A stretch of 64,000 nt of DNA from Xylanibacter caecicola (GTDB lineage Bacteria > Bacteroidota > Bacteroidia > Bacteroidales > Bacteroidaceae): positions 29,083 to 93,082 of the forward strand of contig NZ_JABKKJ010000010.1 in the NCBI RefSeq assembly GCF_013166515.1. The letters are read 5' to 3'. The notes below the pieces were generated by a model. It worked only from the letters and a program-made list of their open reading frames with translations. It made no database searches and was not told the DNA's origin. Each line of letters opens with the position of its first letter. The first letter of the stretch is position 1. The position numbers were made by a program, and so were the translations under genes. Positions 8,699 through 18,043 of this stretch are shown here, in pieces.

Positions 8699-9382
8699 TT
8701 ATTCCTTTTTTGTATTTTTTCCGGCGACGACAATCACAAATTCGCCGCGCGGTTCTGTTGTCTCGAAGTGAGAGATTATCTCTGCCAGTGTACCGCGGAC
8801 ACTTTCCTCGTGTATCTTTGATATCTCGCGACAGGCACTTGCCTGACGGTCCTCACCGAAATATTCGGCAAACTGCCGCAGTGTTTTCAATACCCTGTAG
8901 GGCGATTCGTAAAAGACCATTGTGCGTGCTTCGTCCTTCAGACTTTCAAGACGTGTGGCACGTCCTTTCTTCTGAGGTAGAAAACCTTCGAAGCAGAAGC
9001 GGTCGCAGGGCAGTCCGGAAGACACTATGGCAGGCACAAAAGCCGTGGCACCGGGCAGACACTGCACCGTAATGCCTGCTGCCGCTGCTTCGCGGACAAG
9101 ATAAAAGCCCGGATCGCTGATGCCGGGTGTGCCGGCGTCGCTGATAAGAGCAATGTCCGCACCGCCCTTCAGACGCTCTACTATGCCTGCGGAGGTGCCG
9201 TGCTCGTTGAACTTATGATGCGATATAAGATGATTTTTTATGTCGAAATGCTTCAGAAGAATGCCCGAAGTACGTGTGTCTTCAGCCAGAACCATGTCTG
9301 CCTCTTTAAGTATGCGTATGGCGCGGAAGGTGATGTCTTCCAGATTTCCTACCGGAGTAGGCACTATATATAATGTACCCAT
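8699..9382 (-). CDS. rsmI: 16S rRNA (cytidine(1402)-2'-O)-methyltransferase
   Basis: The 227-residue protein begins GTLYIVPTPVGNLEDITFRA and carries ALISDAGTPGISDPG, the SAM-binding signature of the tetrapyrrole-methylase fold used by RsmI. The enzyme methylates the 2'-O of C1402 in the decoding centre. It is close to the normal length. The lipoprotein gene follows 18 nt downstream on the same strand. Confidence 0.93.
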   Translation of the reverse strand: MGTLYIVPTPVGNLEDITFRAIRILKEADMVLAEDTRTSGILLKHFDIKNHLISHHKFNEHGTSAGIVERLKGGADIALISDAGTPGISDPGFYLVREAAAAGITVQCLPGATAFVPAIVSSGLPCDRFCFEGFLPQKKGRATRLESLKDEARTMVFYESPYRVLKTLRQFAEYFGEDRQASACREISKIHEESVRGTLAEIISHFETTEPRGEFVIVVAGKNTKKE

Positions 9383-9515
9383 GGTGCTTGTTGCTATGTA
9401 TTGATATGTAACTGAACGATCCTGACGGGACCATAAGCTTTGTTCGGATGCTCAATCTCTTTTCTCGGACAAATATACTTAATTAATCCACCATGGCAAA
9501 AAAACACTTTAAATC

Positions 9516-9547
9516 TTTGCAATTTTTAAAACGTCTTTGTATATTTG
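9516..9547 (+). promoter_or_regulatory. Bacteroidota-type promoter for tdk
   Basis: TTTG at 9516-9519 and TATATTTG at 9540-9547 are separated by exactly 20 bp, matching the -33/-7 consensus. The predicted transcription start is at or very near the tdk start codon at 9555, implying a very short leader. Confidence 0.7.
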
Positions 9548-9554
9548 TGCCATA

Positions 9555-10145
9555 ATGGAAAGACATTCGGAAGGTTGGGAGATGCACCGCCCGGGTAGAA
9601 TAGAGGTGGTGTGCGGTTCAATGTTTTCTGGAAAGACAGAGGAACTGATAAGACGTATGAAGAGGGCAAAGTTCGCCCGGCAGAGAGTGGAGATATTCAA
9701 GCCATCGCTTGATACGCGATATTCGGAGGTCGATGTTGTGAGCCATGACAAGACAACTATACCGAGCACGCCGGTAGACTCGTCGTCAAGCATATTGCTG
9801 TTAGCATCGGACATCGATGTAGTGGGCATAGACGAGGCGCAATTTCTTGACGGGGGACTGGTAGACGTCTGCAACCAGCTAGCTAACAGGGGGGTGAGGG
9901 TAATCGTTGCCGGTCTTGATATGGATTTCAAGGGCGTTCCTTTCGGTCCAATTCCCGCGCTGTGTGCCATTGCCGACGAGGTGACGAAGGTGCATGCGAT
10001 ATGCGTGAAGTGCGGTGCGCTGGCGTATGTGAGCCACCGTCTTGTGGAGAACGACAAGCGCGTGCTGCTCGGAGAGACCAATGAGTATGAGCCGTTGTGC
10101 CGCGACTGCTATCGCAAGGCTATGGAAGAGGAGAAGAAAAGATAA
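9555..10145 (+). CDS. tdk: Thymidine kinase
   Basis: The 196-residue type II thymidine kinase has its P-loop at residues 21-28 (GSMFSGKT), the DEAQF Walker B-like motif near residue 95, the lasso and zinc-ribbon cysteines (CVKCG, CRDC) and a normal length. It phosphorylates thymidine in the salvage pathway. The start at 9555 is chosen because the promoter boxes at 9516-9547 exclude the upstream in-frame ATG. It is followed after 3 nt by the AI-2E transporter gene. Confidence 0.93.
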   Translation: MERHSEGWEMHRPGRIEVVCGSMFSGKTEELIRRMKRAKFARQRVEIFKPSLDTRYSEVDVVSHDKTTIPSTPVDSSSSILLLASDIDVVGIDEAQFLDGGLVDVCNQLANRGVRVIVAGLDMDFKGVPFGPIPALCAIADEVTKVHAICVKCGALAYVSHRLVENDKRVLLGETNEYEPLCRDCYRKAMEEEKKR

Positions 10146-10148
10146 ATT

Positions 10149-11240
10149 ATGTTTGAGCAAAAGATAACATTCGACAAGTTTATACGTTGGGCATTGGTTG
10201 CTTTGCTGGTATTTGCCGTGCTGTTTGTTATGAACTGGCTGAGCGGCGTATTGCTGCCGTTTTTTATCGCATGGCTGCTGGCATACCTTCTGTATCCGGT
10301 GGTGAAGTTCATGCAATACAGGATGAGGGTGCCCACGAGGGCACTGTCAATAATCGTGACTCTGATACTTGTCATTGCTGTTTTGGGCGGAATATTTTAT
10401 CTTATAATACCTCCGATGATAGAACAGTTTGAGAAACTGGGCGGATATATCACCAAATACATACAGCACGAGGTGAATGTAAGCAACACACCGGACGCCA
10501 TACGGGCGTGGCTGCACGACAACCAGCATGAGATACGCCGTTTTTTCAACAGCAACGATGTGGCGGATGCAGTGAAGTCTGCCATGCCCAAGGTGTTCTC
10601 CGTGCTCGGACAGACGGCAAACGTGATAATAAGCATAGTGGCATCGTTTATCACGCTGATGTATATGTTTTTCATTCTGCTTGACTATGAGTATCTTTCA
10701 AACAACTGGATAAAGATTTTCCCGAAGTCGGTGCGCCCTTTCTGGCAGTCGCTGATGAAGGATGTTGAACGCGAACTTAACAATTATGTGCGTGGACAGT
10801 CGCTTGTTGCGCTTAGCATGGGTATACTGTTCTGTATCGGATTTACGCTTATAGACTTTCCGATGGCTATCGGACTGGGCATTCTTATAGGTATAATGGA
10901 TCTTGTGCCTTATCTGCACACGTTCGCATTGATACCAACCGCATTCCTCGCCCTTATGAAAGCGGCGGACACGGGGCAGAACTTTTGGATAATACTGGCA
11001 TCGGCAGTGGCGATATTTGCAATAGTCCAGGTGATAATAGACATGGTAATCACTCCGAAGATAATGGGTAAGGCAATGGGACTGAACCCTGCCATACTGC
11101 TGTTGTCCTTGTCGGTATGGGGGTCGCTGCTCGGGTTTATAGGTCTTATAGTGGCGCTTCCGCTTACCACCCTGCTCATAGCATACTATCAGAGGTATGT
11201 TACGAAAGAGACGGAAAAGCCTGAGCATAACGGCGAATGA
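10149..11240 (+). CDS. AI-2E family transporter (permease)
   Basis: The 363-residue integral membrane protein has about eight hydrophobic segments, including pairs at residues 15-55 and 65-90 and a cluster at 205-340. Family-type motifs are visible in the C-terminal half (a segment like GILIGIMDLVPYLHT, then a proline-rich VALPLTTLL). The family includes the autoinducer-2 exporter TqsA, but most members have unknown substrates. It is tightly linked to tdk (3 nt). Confidence 0.87.
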   Translation: MFEQKITFDKFIRWALVALLVFAVLFVMNWLSGVLLPFFIAWLLAYLLYPVVKFMQYRMRVPTRALSIIVTLILVIAVLGGIFYLIIPPMIEQFEKLGGYITKYIQHEVNVSNTPDAIRAWLHDNQHEIRRFFNSNDVADAVKSAMPKVFSVLGQTANVIISIVASFITLMYMFFILLDYEYLSNNWIKIFPKSVRPFWQSLMKDVERELNNYVRGQSLVALSMGILFCIGFTLIDFPMAIGLGILIGIMDLVPYLHTFALIPTAFLALMKAADTGQNFWIILASAVAIFAIVQVIIDMVITPKIMGKAMGLNPAILLLSLSVWGSLLGFIGLIVALPLTTLLIAYYQRYVTKETEKPEHNGE

Positions 11241-11309
11241 CATGCCTCACGGCAGAATAGCATATTCAGGATTTGTGCCGTTTATTGTCTGTCTGTCGGA
11301 AAAAAGTGT

Positions 11310-11317
11310 TATTTTTG
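11310..11317 (+). promoter_or_regulatory. Candidate -7 element for the MerR-family gene
   Basis: TATTTTTG matches TAnnTTTG and lies 38 nt before the start codon. A TTG at 11285-11287 could be the -33 element with a slightly long 22-bp spacer. Confidence 0.5.
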
Positions 11318-11355
11318 CAATTAAGTTTAGTCTTATTATATATTAATACAAGGTT

Positions 11356-11703
11356 ATGGCACTTAATACGGATAAAAATCTGAAGCTTTATTATTCAATA
11401 AAGGAGGTGGCGGAAATGGTGGGTGTTGCTGAAAGCACGCTCCGTTTCTGGGAGAAAGAGGTACCTGCGATAAAGCCGAAGACCACCGGCAACAATATCC
11501 GCCAGTACACACAGGCGGATATTGATAATATTAAGATAATCTATAACCTTGTGAAGGTGAGGGGCTTCAAACTTTCGGCAGCTCGTAAGATGCTCCGTGA
11601 GAACCGTGGACAGGCGGACAGCAACGCGCGTGTGATGGAGATGCTGATAAACGTCCGTGACGAGCTGAAGGCTCTTAAAAAGCATCTTGACTATCTGTCG
11701 TAA
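11356..11703 (+). CDS. MerR family transcriptional regulator
   Basis: The 115-residue protein has a MerR-type winged helix at residues 10-78 (YYSIKEVAEMVGVAESTLRFWE, then the wing and QYTQADIDNI) and a short C-terminal helix for dimerization. No effector-binding cysteines or ligand domain are present. The target is unknown. This short form is common and conserved in Bacteroidales next to housekeeping genes. Confidence 0.9.
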   Translation: MALNTDKNLKLYYSIKEVAEMVGVAESTLRFWEKEVPAIKPKTTGNNIRQYTQADIDNIKIIYNLVKVRGFKLSAARKMLRENRGQADSNARVMEMLINVRDELKALKKHLDYLS

Positions 11704-11749
11704 CTCCTTAAAAATATTTTAAGCAGTGAAATGATGACATTGGAGGTAT

Positions 11750-12451
11750 TTATCGTTCCTCCAATATACCGCAAAGTTCTTCCATTCCCTCCGACGCACC
11801 TTTCATGATGTGCCGTATGTTGCTGTTTCCTGAGACGGAAACGCTTTTCGGGTCGATGATGTATATCGGAGTGCCGGGGCATACATACTGCACAAGTCCG
11901 GCGGCAGGATATACGTTGAGTGAAGTGCCGATGATTATGAAGATGTCGGCTTGTTCCGTTTCTTTTATTGCAGGTTCTATCATGGGGACGCTCTCGCCGA
12001 AGAACACGATGTAAGGGCGTAGTAGCGAACCGTCGCCTGCCTTGGTGCCGGGCGCTACCTCGTAGTTGTCGGCAGTAAGCGTCTGCCAAAAGTGTTGGTT
12101 CTCGGTGTCACGGCTGGAACATACTTTCATAAGTTCGCCGTGCAAATGGATGACTTTTGACGAGCCTGCCTGCTCATGGAGGTTGTCGACGTTTTGGGTT
12201 ATCACAGTCACGTCATATTGTTTTTCAAGTCCGGCAACAAGCCTGTGACCCTTGTTCGGTTGTGCGTCAAGAAGTTGCCTGCGCCTCTCGTTGTAGAACT
12301 TCGTTACCAGTTCCGGATCGTTGAGCCAACCCTCGTGCGACGCCACCTGCTGCACGGGATAGCTCTCCCAAAGTCCGTCTGCATCGCGGAATGTCTTCAG
12401 ACCGCTTTCCGCAGACATTCCCGCACCTGTAAGTATTACTATCTTTTTCAT
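11750..12451 (-). CDS. cobB: Sir2-family NAD-dependent protein deacylase
   Basis: The 233-residue sirtuin has GAGMSAESGLKTFRD (NAD binding, residues 9-23), TQNVDNLHEQAG and the catalytic His in IHLHGE, plus a late GTSLNVYPAAGL. It removes acyl groups from lysine using NAD. The zinc module is degenerate: only one cysteine (KVCSS) remains where two CxxC pairs are usual, which I recall as frequent in Bacteroidota sirtuins. It is 15 nt downstream of mutS2, so probably co-transcribed with it. Confidence 0.9.
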   Translation of the reverse strand: MKKIVILTGAGMSAESGLKTFRDADGLWESYPVQQVASHEGWLNDPELVTKFYNERRRQLLDAQPNKGHRLVAGLEKQYDVTVITQNVDNLHEQAGSSKVIHLHGELMKVCSSRDTENQHFWQTLTADNYEVAPGTKAGDGSLLRPYIVFFGESVPMIEPAIKETEQADIFIIIGTSLNVYPAAGLVQYVCPGTPIYIIDPKSVSVSGNSNIRHIMKGASEGMEELCGILEER

Positions 12452-12466
12452 AATAAGTAAATGTTT

Positions 12467-15016
12467 TTATCCTATGTCCACAACCGTTATTCCAGCCCCT
12501 CCGAACTGCACGTGCTCGTCTTTGAAGTTTGTGATGTTGGGGATGGTGGCGAGATATTGGCGTATCAGCTGTTTCAGTATGCCTGTTCCGGTGCCGTGAA
12601 GGATACGTACGCGGCTCACTCCGACCAGTATCGCGTCGTCAATGAAGTACATCACGGCGTTTATAGCCTCATCACCGCGCATACCGCGGACGTCGATGTC
12701 CTGCTTGAAGTTTAGCTTGCGGTTGTCTATAGTCTCACGTGTCTGCCGTCCGATGGACATCGGTCTGTTGCAGTCATCGCTCTTTTTCACTTCTGCATGT
12801 TCGAGCTTTTCCAGTGAAATCTTAGACCGGATGTCGCCAAAGATAACGACGGCATTCTTGCCTTTTATCTCTTCTATGTGCCCGACGGACGACAATCCCT
12901 TTATGCGAACGGTGTCGCCTGCCTCAAGCATCTTCTGTTTTTGTGGCTCTGATTGTGCCTGCGGCTTGCCGCTCTGCAGCTGTTTCTTCTCCGCCTTCTC
13001 CTTCTTACGTTTCTCGCGACGTTCCTTTCGTTCTTGTATCTGCCTTATCTTGCGGGCTATCATTTCATCATCGGAATCATTGCCGATGTCGTGTATCTCG
13101 TCTCTGAAGGCATCGAACTCTTCACGTATGCGGCGCGTCTCTTCTTTGGCAGCCTGGTTTTCTTTTATCTCGCGTATTGTGTTCTCTATTTTCCGGTTGC
13201 TTTCTTTCAGCAGTTCCTCTGCCTGTTCCCTTGCCCGTATCAGTACTTCACGGCGGTTCTTTTCCAGTTCTTTGATGTCAGATTCATACTTTGCAATTAT
13301 CTGTTCAAGTTTTCTTTCATGTTGGTGTATGTTCTGGCGTTTGTTTTCCCAATAGCGTTTGTCGCGGACAATGTCTTGAAGATACTTGTCGCTCTGTATG
13401 TAGTCGCTGCCGACAATCTCGCTTGCATCGCGTATAACCTCGTCGGGCAAACCTATCTTGCGGGCAATCTCTATGGCAAACGAACTGCCGGGGCGTCCTG
13501 TCTGTAGCTGGAATAGTGCTTTCATTTCGTGCCGGTCGTAAAGCATGGCACCGTTTACCACACCTTCATGACTGTCTGCAAAGTGCTTTAGGTTCTGGTA
13601 GTGTGTCGTTATTATGCCGTATGCTCCTTTGTTGCAGAATTGTTTCAGTACAGCCTCAGCTATGGCTCCGCCTATCTGCGGCTCTGTTCCGGTGCCGAAC
13701 TCATCAATGAGTATCAGCGTTTTTGCATCGGCATACCTCATCATGTGTTTCATATTGGTGAGGTGGCTGGAGTATGTACTCAGGTCGTTCTCCATGCTTT
13801 GCTCGTCGCCGATGTCTATGAAGATGTTGTTGTAGATGCCGGTACGCGAGCGTTCGCTTACCGGTATGGACAGTCCGCACTGCAACATATATTGTAACAG
13901 ACCGACGGTTTTGAGGCAAACGGATTTTCCTCCGGCGTTGGGACCGGATATAATGAGTATGCGCTTGTCTTTTGTCAGCATGATGTCTAATGGCACAACC
14001 CTCTTGCCTTGCTTCTCCAAAGACAGTCTCAACAGCGGATTTACAGCCTCTATCCAATCGATATGAGGGCGTTTTTCCACTTCGGGTTCGATACTGTTTG
14101 TATATTTTGCCAATTCCGCCTTGGCGTGTATAAGGTCTATTTTTGCAAGAAAACGGTATGAATCCAATATTTGTGTTACGTGCGGACGTATCTTTTTTGC
14201 AATTTCCGTCAGTATGCGTACAATCTCTCTGCGTTCGTCTGCTTCAAGTTCTCTTATCTTGTTGTTTGCCTCAACCACCTCTGTCGGTTCGATGAATACA
14301 GTCTTTCCCGATGCCGACTCGTCGTGCACGATACCTTTTATCTTTCGTTTCATTCCCGGTGCCACGGGTATCACGAGGCGTCCGTCGCGTATGGCAGGCG
14401 TCACGTCTTTTTCTACGACCCCATCACTCTGTGCCGCTCGGAGTATATTATATAATGTACGTGAAATGCTTCCTTCTGTACGTGCAAGTTCTCTGCGTAT
14501 GTCAAGAAGTGCCGTAGAGGCGTTGTCGCGTATTTTTCCGAACTTGTCCAATATTCGGTCAATATGCTGTATCAGTTGTGGAAACGTCATTACGCCGTCA
14601 GTAAGACGGTGCAGGGCAGGGTAGGGGTATGCCCTTTCTTCCTGTTCTTCGTCTTCATCGGTAATGTCATTGTCGCTTTCGTTACGGTTAAGATATCTTA
14701 CAATGTCGCAGATAGTGCCAAGTGATCGGCGCAGGTCAAACAACTCGTTTTCTTCAAGATGTGTGCCTTCAAGGCGCAGGCGTGCCACAGCCTCGCGGAC
14801 ATCAAGAAAGTATTGTAATGGAAAGTCGTCGGCTTCTTCTTGTAACCGTTTGAACTCACGTACTTGTCTAAGCCATTCGTTCACCGTGTCTGCATCTGTG
14901 GAAACAGACATACTGTCTGTCATCTCCTTACCAAGCGTGCTCAGGCAGCGTTCGCGCAGCAAGTTTCTTATTTCGTTAAAACCGACTTTATGCTCAAAAC
15001 TGTTGGGATAAATCAT
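12467..15016 (-). CDS. mutS2: Endonuclease MutS2
   Basis: The 849-residue protein (from the start at 15016, MIYPNSFEHKVGF) has the MutS core and ATPase with Walker A in SGPNAGGKSV, the Walker B/ABC signature region (ILIDEFGTGTEP), a long charged coiled coil, a KOW-like segment and a C-terminal Smr nuclease domain (DVRGMRGDEA, RILHGTGTGIL). MutS2 acts on branched DNA and, in some bacteria, on collided ribosomes. An in-frame upstream ATG at 15073 is rejected because a TACCTTTG promoter box on the minus strand (15021-15028) lies inside that extension. Confidence 0.93.
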   Translation of the reverse strand: MIYPNSFEHKVGFNEIRNLLRERCLSTLGKEMTDSMSVSTDADTVNEWLRQVREFKRLQEEADDFPLQYFLDVREAVARLRLEGTHLEENELFDLRRSLGTICDIVRYLNRNESDNDITDEDEEQEERAYPYPALHRLTDGVMTFPQLIQHIDRILDKFGKIRDNASTALLDIRRELARTEGSISRTLYNILRAAQSDGVVEKDVTPAIRDGRLVIPVAPGMKRKIKGIVHDESASGKTVFIEPTEVVEANNKIRELEADERREIVRILTEIAKKIRPHVTQILDSYRFLAKIDLIHAKAELAKYTNSIEPEVEKRPHIDWIEAVNPLLRLSLEKQGKRVVPLDIMLTKDKRILIISGPNAGGKSVCLKTVGLLQYMLQCGLSIPVSERSRTGIYNNIFIDIGDEQSMENDLSTYSSHLTNMKHMMRYADAKTLILIDEFGTGTEPQIGGAIAEAVLKQFCNKGAYGIITTHYQNLKHFADSHEGVVNGAMLYDRHEMKALFQLQTGRPGSSFAIEIARKIGLPDEVIRDASEIVGSDYIQSDKYLQDIVRDKRYWENKRQNIHQHERKLEQIIAKYESDIKELEKNRREVLIRAREQAEELLKESNRKIENTIREIKENQAAKEETRRIREEFDAFRDEIHDIGNDSDDEMIARKIRQIQERKERREKRKKEKAEKKQLQSGKPQAQSEPQKQKMLEAGDTVRIKGLSSVGHIEEIKGKNAVVIFGDIRSKISLEKLEHAEVKKSDDCNRPMSIGRQTRETIDNRKLNFKQDIDVRGMRGDEAINAVMYFIDDAILVGVSRVRILHGTGTGILKQLIRQYLATIPNITNFKDEHVQFGGAGITVVDIG

Positions 15017-15104
15017 ATTGCAAAGGTACAAAACAAACATTACCGTATAATTCGTGTATTTGTTAATTAACATTAATTCAAATTGTTTTACCTATGGAGA
15101 ATTA

Positions 15105-15133
15105 TTGTTTATGGATTAAAAGCATTACCTTTG
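15105..15133 (+). promoter_or_regulatory. tRNA-Ser promoter
   Basis: TACCTTTG at 15126-15133 is a perfect -7 element, with TTG at 15105-15107 as a -33 candidate (18-bp spacer). It lies 39 nt upstream of the tRNA. Confidence 0.6.
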
Positions 15134-15172
15134 CACACGCTTTAGAACACAAAGCTGGTCGTCCTGACTAAA

Positions 15173-15257
15173 GGAGAGATGGTAGAGTGGTCGATTACAA
15201 CGGTCTTGAAAACCGTCGTGCTGAGAGGCACCGGGGGTTCGAATCCCTCTCTCTCCG
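15173..15257 (+). tRNA. tRNA-Ser (anticodon UGA)
   Basis: The acceptor arms GGAGAGA and TCTCTCC pair perfectly, with discriminator G at 15257. The anticodon stem encloses a loop with TGA. There is a class II variable arm (GTGC/GCAC stem), as expected for serine, and a TTCGAAT T-loop. The CCA end is not encoded. The gene is intact at its 3' end, where the integrated element begins. Confidence 0.95.
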
Positions 15258-15293
15258 CTGAACGTGCTGGACAGAAATGGTCAGCAAACGGAC

Positions 15294-15328
15294 AAAAAGC
15301 TACAAATCAACGATTTGTGGCTTTTTTT
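15294..15328 (+). terminator. Rho-independent terminator after tRNA-Ser
   Basis: AAAAAGCTACAAATC (15294-15308) pairs with GATTTGTGGCTTTTT (from 15312) with one G-U pair and a 3-nt loop, followed by a run of T to 15328. It terminates tRNA transcription. Confidence 0.85.
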
Positions 15329-15384
15329 ATTGCCCGAAAGTCCGGCTTCCAAGACTTCAAAAGTACGGTAAAAGACAAAGTTTC

Positions 15385-15433
15385 GTTACTAAATCGTTAC
15401 CTATTCCCTGCCGGACAAAAACGGTAACGATTT
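15385..15433. repeat. GGTAACGATTT motifs upstream of the integrase
   Basis: GTTAC at 15385-15389, AAATCGTTACC at 15391-15401 and GGTAACGATTT at 15423-15433 form inverted repeats upstream of int. The same motif recurs downstream of int (16767-16815). They could be arm-type recombinase sites or an operator. Confidence 0.6.
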
Positions 15434-15530
15434 GTCCTCAAATGACCTGAAAATGACTTGATTAGTCCATAGTCTGCATAACTCGAAAACGAGAGGTAAA
15501 AATTAATTTTGCAACTAAAAAAAGTGAGTT

Positions 15531-16760
15531 ATGAAATCGACATTCAAGGTTCTTTTTTATTTGAAGAAAGGTTCTGAAAAGAAAAACGGCGAGGTTATGA
15601 TTATGGCACGCATCACCATAGACGGCAAACTTTGCCAGTTCAGTACGAAACAAAGCATCCAGCCCGACAACTGGAACACGGCTGCGGGCAAAGCCAAAGG
15701 CAGGGATGCCGGAAGAATAAACGCCCTTTTGGACGACATACGTTCTTCCCTGAATACCATTTACCACGAAATGCAGCGGCGTGACAACTATGTGACCGCC
15801 GAGAAAGTGAAGAACGAGTTCTTGGGACACAGCGAGAGCCACGAAACAATCCTTACCCTGTTCCAAAAGCACAATGACGATGTGAAGCAGCTTGTAGGCA
15901 TATCCAAGACGATAGCGACCTACCGCAAGTATGAAGTCACCCGCCGCCACCTCGCCGAGTTCATCCGCAGCAAGTACAACGTATCGGACATATCCATAAA
16001 GGAGATTACCCCGATGTTCATTACCGATTTTGAGTTGTATTTGCGTACCGCCTGCAAGTGCGGCTACAACACCACCGCCAAGTTCATGCAGTTCTTCAAG
16101 CGTATCATCATCATTGCCCGCAACAACGGCATACTGGTGGGCGACCCGTTCGCCAGCTACAAAATCCGGCTGGAGAAAGTGGACAGGGGTTATCTGACAG
16201 AGGACGAGATTAAAATTATCCTTAAAAAGAAAATGGTTTCCGAGCGGCTGGAACACGTCAGGGACTTGTTCATCTTTGCCTGCTTCACCGGGCTTGCCTA
16301 TATAGATGTAGCCGGGCTTACGCAAGATAATATATGCAAATCCTTTGACGGCAACCTTTGGATAATGACAAAGCGGCAAAAGACGAATACGGACGTTAAT
16401 GTTCCCCTGCTGGATATTCCCAAGATGATTTTGAAGAAGTACAAGGGCAAGTTACCGAACGGCAAGATACTTCCCGTAATCAGCAATCAGAAGCTAAACG
16501 CCTACTTGAAAGAGATTGCCGATATTTGTGGAATTAAAAAGAATTTGACATTTCATCTCGCCCGGCACACGTTCGCAACGACTACCACGCTGTCAAAGGG
16601 CGTACCCATTGAAACGGTGTCCAAGATGCTGGGACACACCAATATCGAAACGACACAAATCTACGCCCGCATCACCAACAGCAAGATAGGCAGCGATATG
16701 CAGGGGCTTGACAAGAAATTTGTCGGCATCGAAAAGATTTACAAGGAAGTCGCCATGTGA
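15531..16760 (+). CDS. int: Tyrosine integrase of the conjugative element
   Basis: The 409-residue protein has an N-terminal arm-binding region with the pattern LKKGSEKKNGEVMIMARI, a SAM-like core-binding domain (residues 105-200) and a catalytic domain ending HLARHTFATTTTLSKG, LGHTNIETTQIYARI (His, Arg, His, Tyr). The first catalytic arginine of the family is replaced (FTGLAYIDVAGL), as in IntDOT-type Bacteroides integrases. It lies 273 nt from tRNA-Ser and reads away from it. It should catalyse integration and excision of the outer element. Confidence 0.9.
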   Translation: MKSTFKVLFYLKKGSEKKNGEVMIMARITIDGKLCQFSTKQSIQPDNWNTAAGKAKGRDAGRINALLDDIRSSLNTIYHEMQRRDNYVTAEKVKNEFLGHSESHETILTLFQKHNDDVKQLVGISKTIATYRKYEVTRRHLAEFIRSKYNVSDISIKEITPMFITDFELYLRTACKCGYNTTAKFMQFFKRIIIIARNNGILVGDPFASYKIRLEKVDRGYLTEDEIKIILKKKMVSERLEHVRDLFIFACFTGLAYIDVAGLTQDNICKSFDGNLWIMTKRQKTNTDVNVPLLDIPKMILKKYKGKLPNGKILPVISNQKLNAYLKEIADICGIKKNLTFHLARHTFATTTTLSKGVPIETVSKMLGHTNIETTQIYARITNSKIGSDMQGLDKKFVGIEKIYKEVAM

Positions 16761-16766
16761 GTTTTT

Positions 16767-16815
16767 AGTTACCTATATACCGTTGGTAACAGAACTGGTA
16801 ACGATTTCGGTAACG
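16767..16815. repeat. GGTAAC motif cluster downstream of the integrase
   Basis: AGTTACC at 16767-16773, TGGTAAC at 16784-16790, GGTAACGATTT at 16797-16807 and CGGTAACG at 16808-16815 lie directly after the int stop. Together with the copies at 15385-15433 there are seven motifs bracketing int. Confidence 0.6.
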
Positions 16816-16864
16816 AAATTCCACCTAATAAACTATATCCCAACAAAGTACACTCTTTCGCCTT

Positions 16865-16895
16865 GCGGGCAGTCCACCGACTACCCGCATTTTTT
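16865..16895 (+). terminator. Terminator after the integrase region
   Basis: GCGGGCAGTC (16865-16874) pairs with GACTACCCGC (16879-16888) with one mismatch and is followed by TTTTTT. The remaining spacer to 17429 (about 530 nt) contains no supportable gene; short open frames there lack recognisable content. Confidence 0.75.
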
Positions 16896-17429
16896 ATTCC
16901 CTTTTCCACTGGCACATTCCCCGAAACGCCAGCCGTGCGTGGCATGGCTGACTGTATTTCGTGAAAAGAGCCGTTGGAAACCCGCACAAGCGTATTGCAA
17001 GCAAGCTCACAACACCCTTGCCTTTCCCGCCCGCATGGAGTGTTCCCTAAAAGACGAAAGAGGACAGGCACTTTTCCCCTGTTTCCCTAAATGTAAATCT
17101 TCCTCTCACGCAGTCCCCCAGCCGGGACAGTCGTTTTAATCATTTCAATAGGCAAAGGTAGTTACGTGTTCTTCACGATTTTTCAAGGTCGAGCCGTTCC
17201 GGTTTGGCGAAAAAATCTTCCCTCCTTGCGAGGTATTTTTTGCCCAAAACCTTGCAAACTCTAAACACTACCCTTTTAAGCCTATGTGAAACGAAAACGA
17301 CCGACCCGACCGGAAGACGCATAAAAAAAAAAGTCGGATTTACGGGAAACAGGAAAAAAGTTCAGTGAAACTTCAACTCCCTCACCTCTCAAATCCGCAT
17401 AAAATCAAAAACTTAAAAATTACAGCAAT

Positions 17430-17963
17430 ATGGAAGCAAAGGTATTATCGGAAGCAAAAGTTTATGTAGGCACTTACGCCAAGTACAACAACGGTTCATT
17501 GTTTGGGGCATGGCTCGACCTTTCGGACTATTCGGACAAGGAAGAATTTTACGAAGCCTGCCGGGAACTTCACAAGGACGAGGAAGATGCGGAATATATG
17601 TTTCAAGACTGGGAGAACGTGCCGGAGGGCTTAATCGGCGAAAGCTGGATTTCTGAAAACTTCTTTTCCTTGCGTGATGCGGTAGAGGATTTGGACGACA
17701 CCGAGCAGGAAGCCTTTTTCGTGTGGTGCAACTACAAAAGCCATGATTTGAGCGAGGAAGATGTGGACGACCTTATAAGGGACTTTCAAGACGAGTATCA
17801 GGGACAATATGATGATGAAGAAGATTTCGCCTATGAAATCATAGAGGAATGTTACAACCTGCCTGAGTTCGCAAAGACCTATTTCGATTATGAAAAGTTC
17901 GCCCGTGACCTGTTTATGTGCGATTACTGGTTTGATGACGGTTTTGTGTTCCGTGCGGCATAA
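17430..17963 (+). CDS. ardA: Antirestriction protein ArdA
   Basis: The 177-residue, very acidic protein (many D/E) matches ArdA: the opening VYVGTYAKYNNGSLFGAWLD, a central DxEGxP-like AEYMFQDWENVPEGL and the C-terminal AKTYFDYEKFARDLF. ArdA mimics the shape and charge of about 42 bp of B-form DNA and inhibits type I restriction and modification enzymes, helping the element survive entry into a new host. It is the first gene of a small plus-strand accessory group with DUF3873. Confidence 0.92.
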   Translation: MEAKVLSEAKVYVGTYAKYNNGSLFGAWLDLSDYSDKEEFYEACRELHKDEEDAEYMFQDWENVPEGLIGESWISENFFSLRDAVEDLDDTEQEAFFVWCNYKSHDLSEEDVDDLIRDFQDEYQGQYDDEEDFAYEIIEECYNLPEFAKTYFDYEKFARDLFMCDYWFDDGFVFRAA

Positions 17964-18043
17964 CCAAATACTAATCCGGGCGGGGTGTCAAAGCCCTGCC
18001 CGCTTAAAACAACCAAGTTTATAACCATAAAAAATAAGACATC

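Noticed and set aside
16769..17071. A 100-codon minus-strand frame after the integrase
   Set aside because: It overlaps the int 3' repeats and a terminator, has no domain pattern and no promoter; GC-rich sequence gives long open frames by chance.
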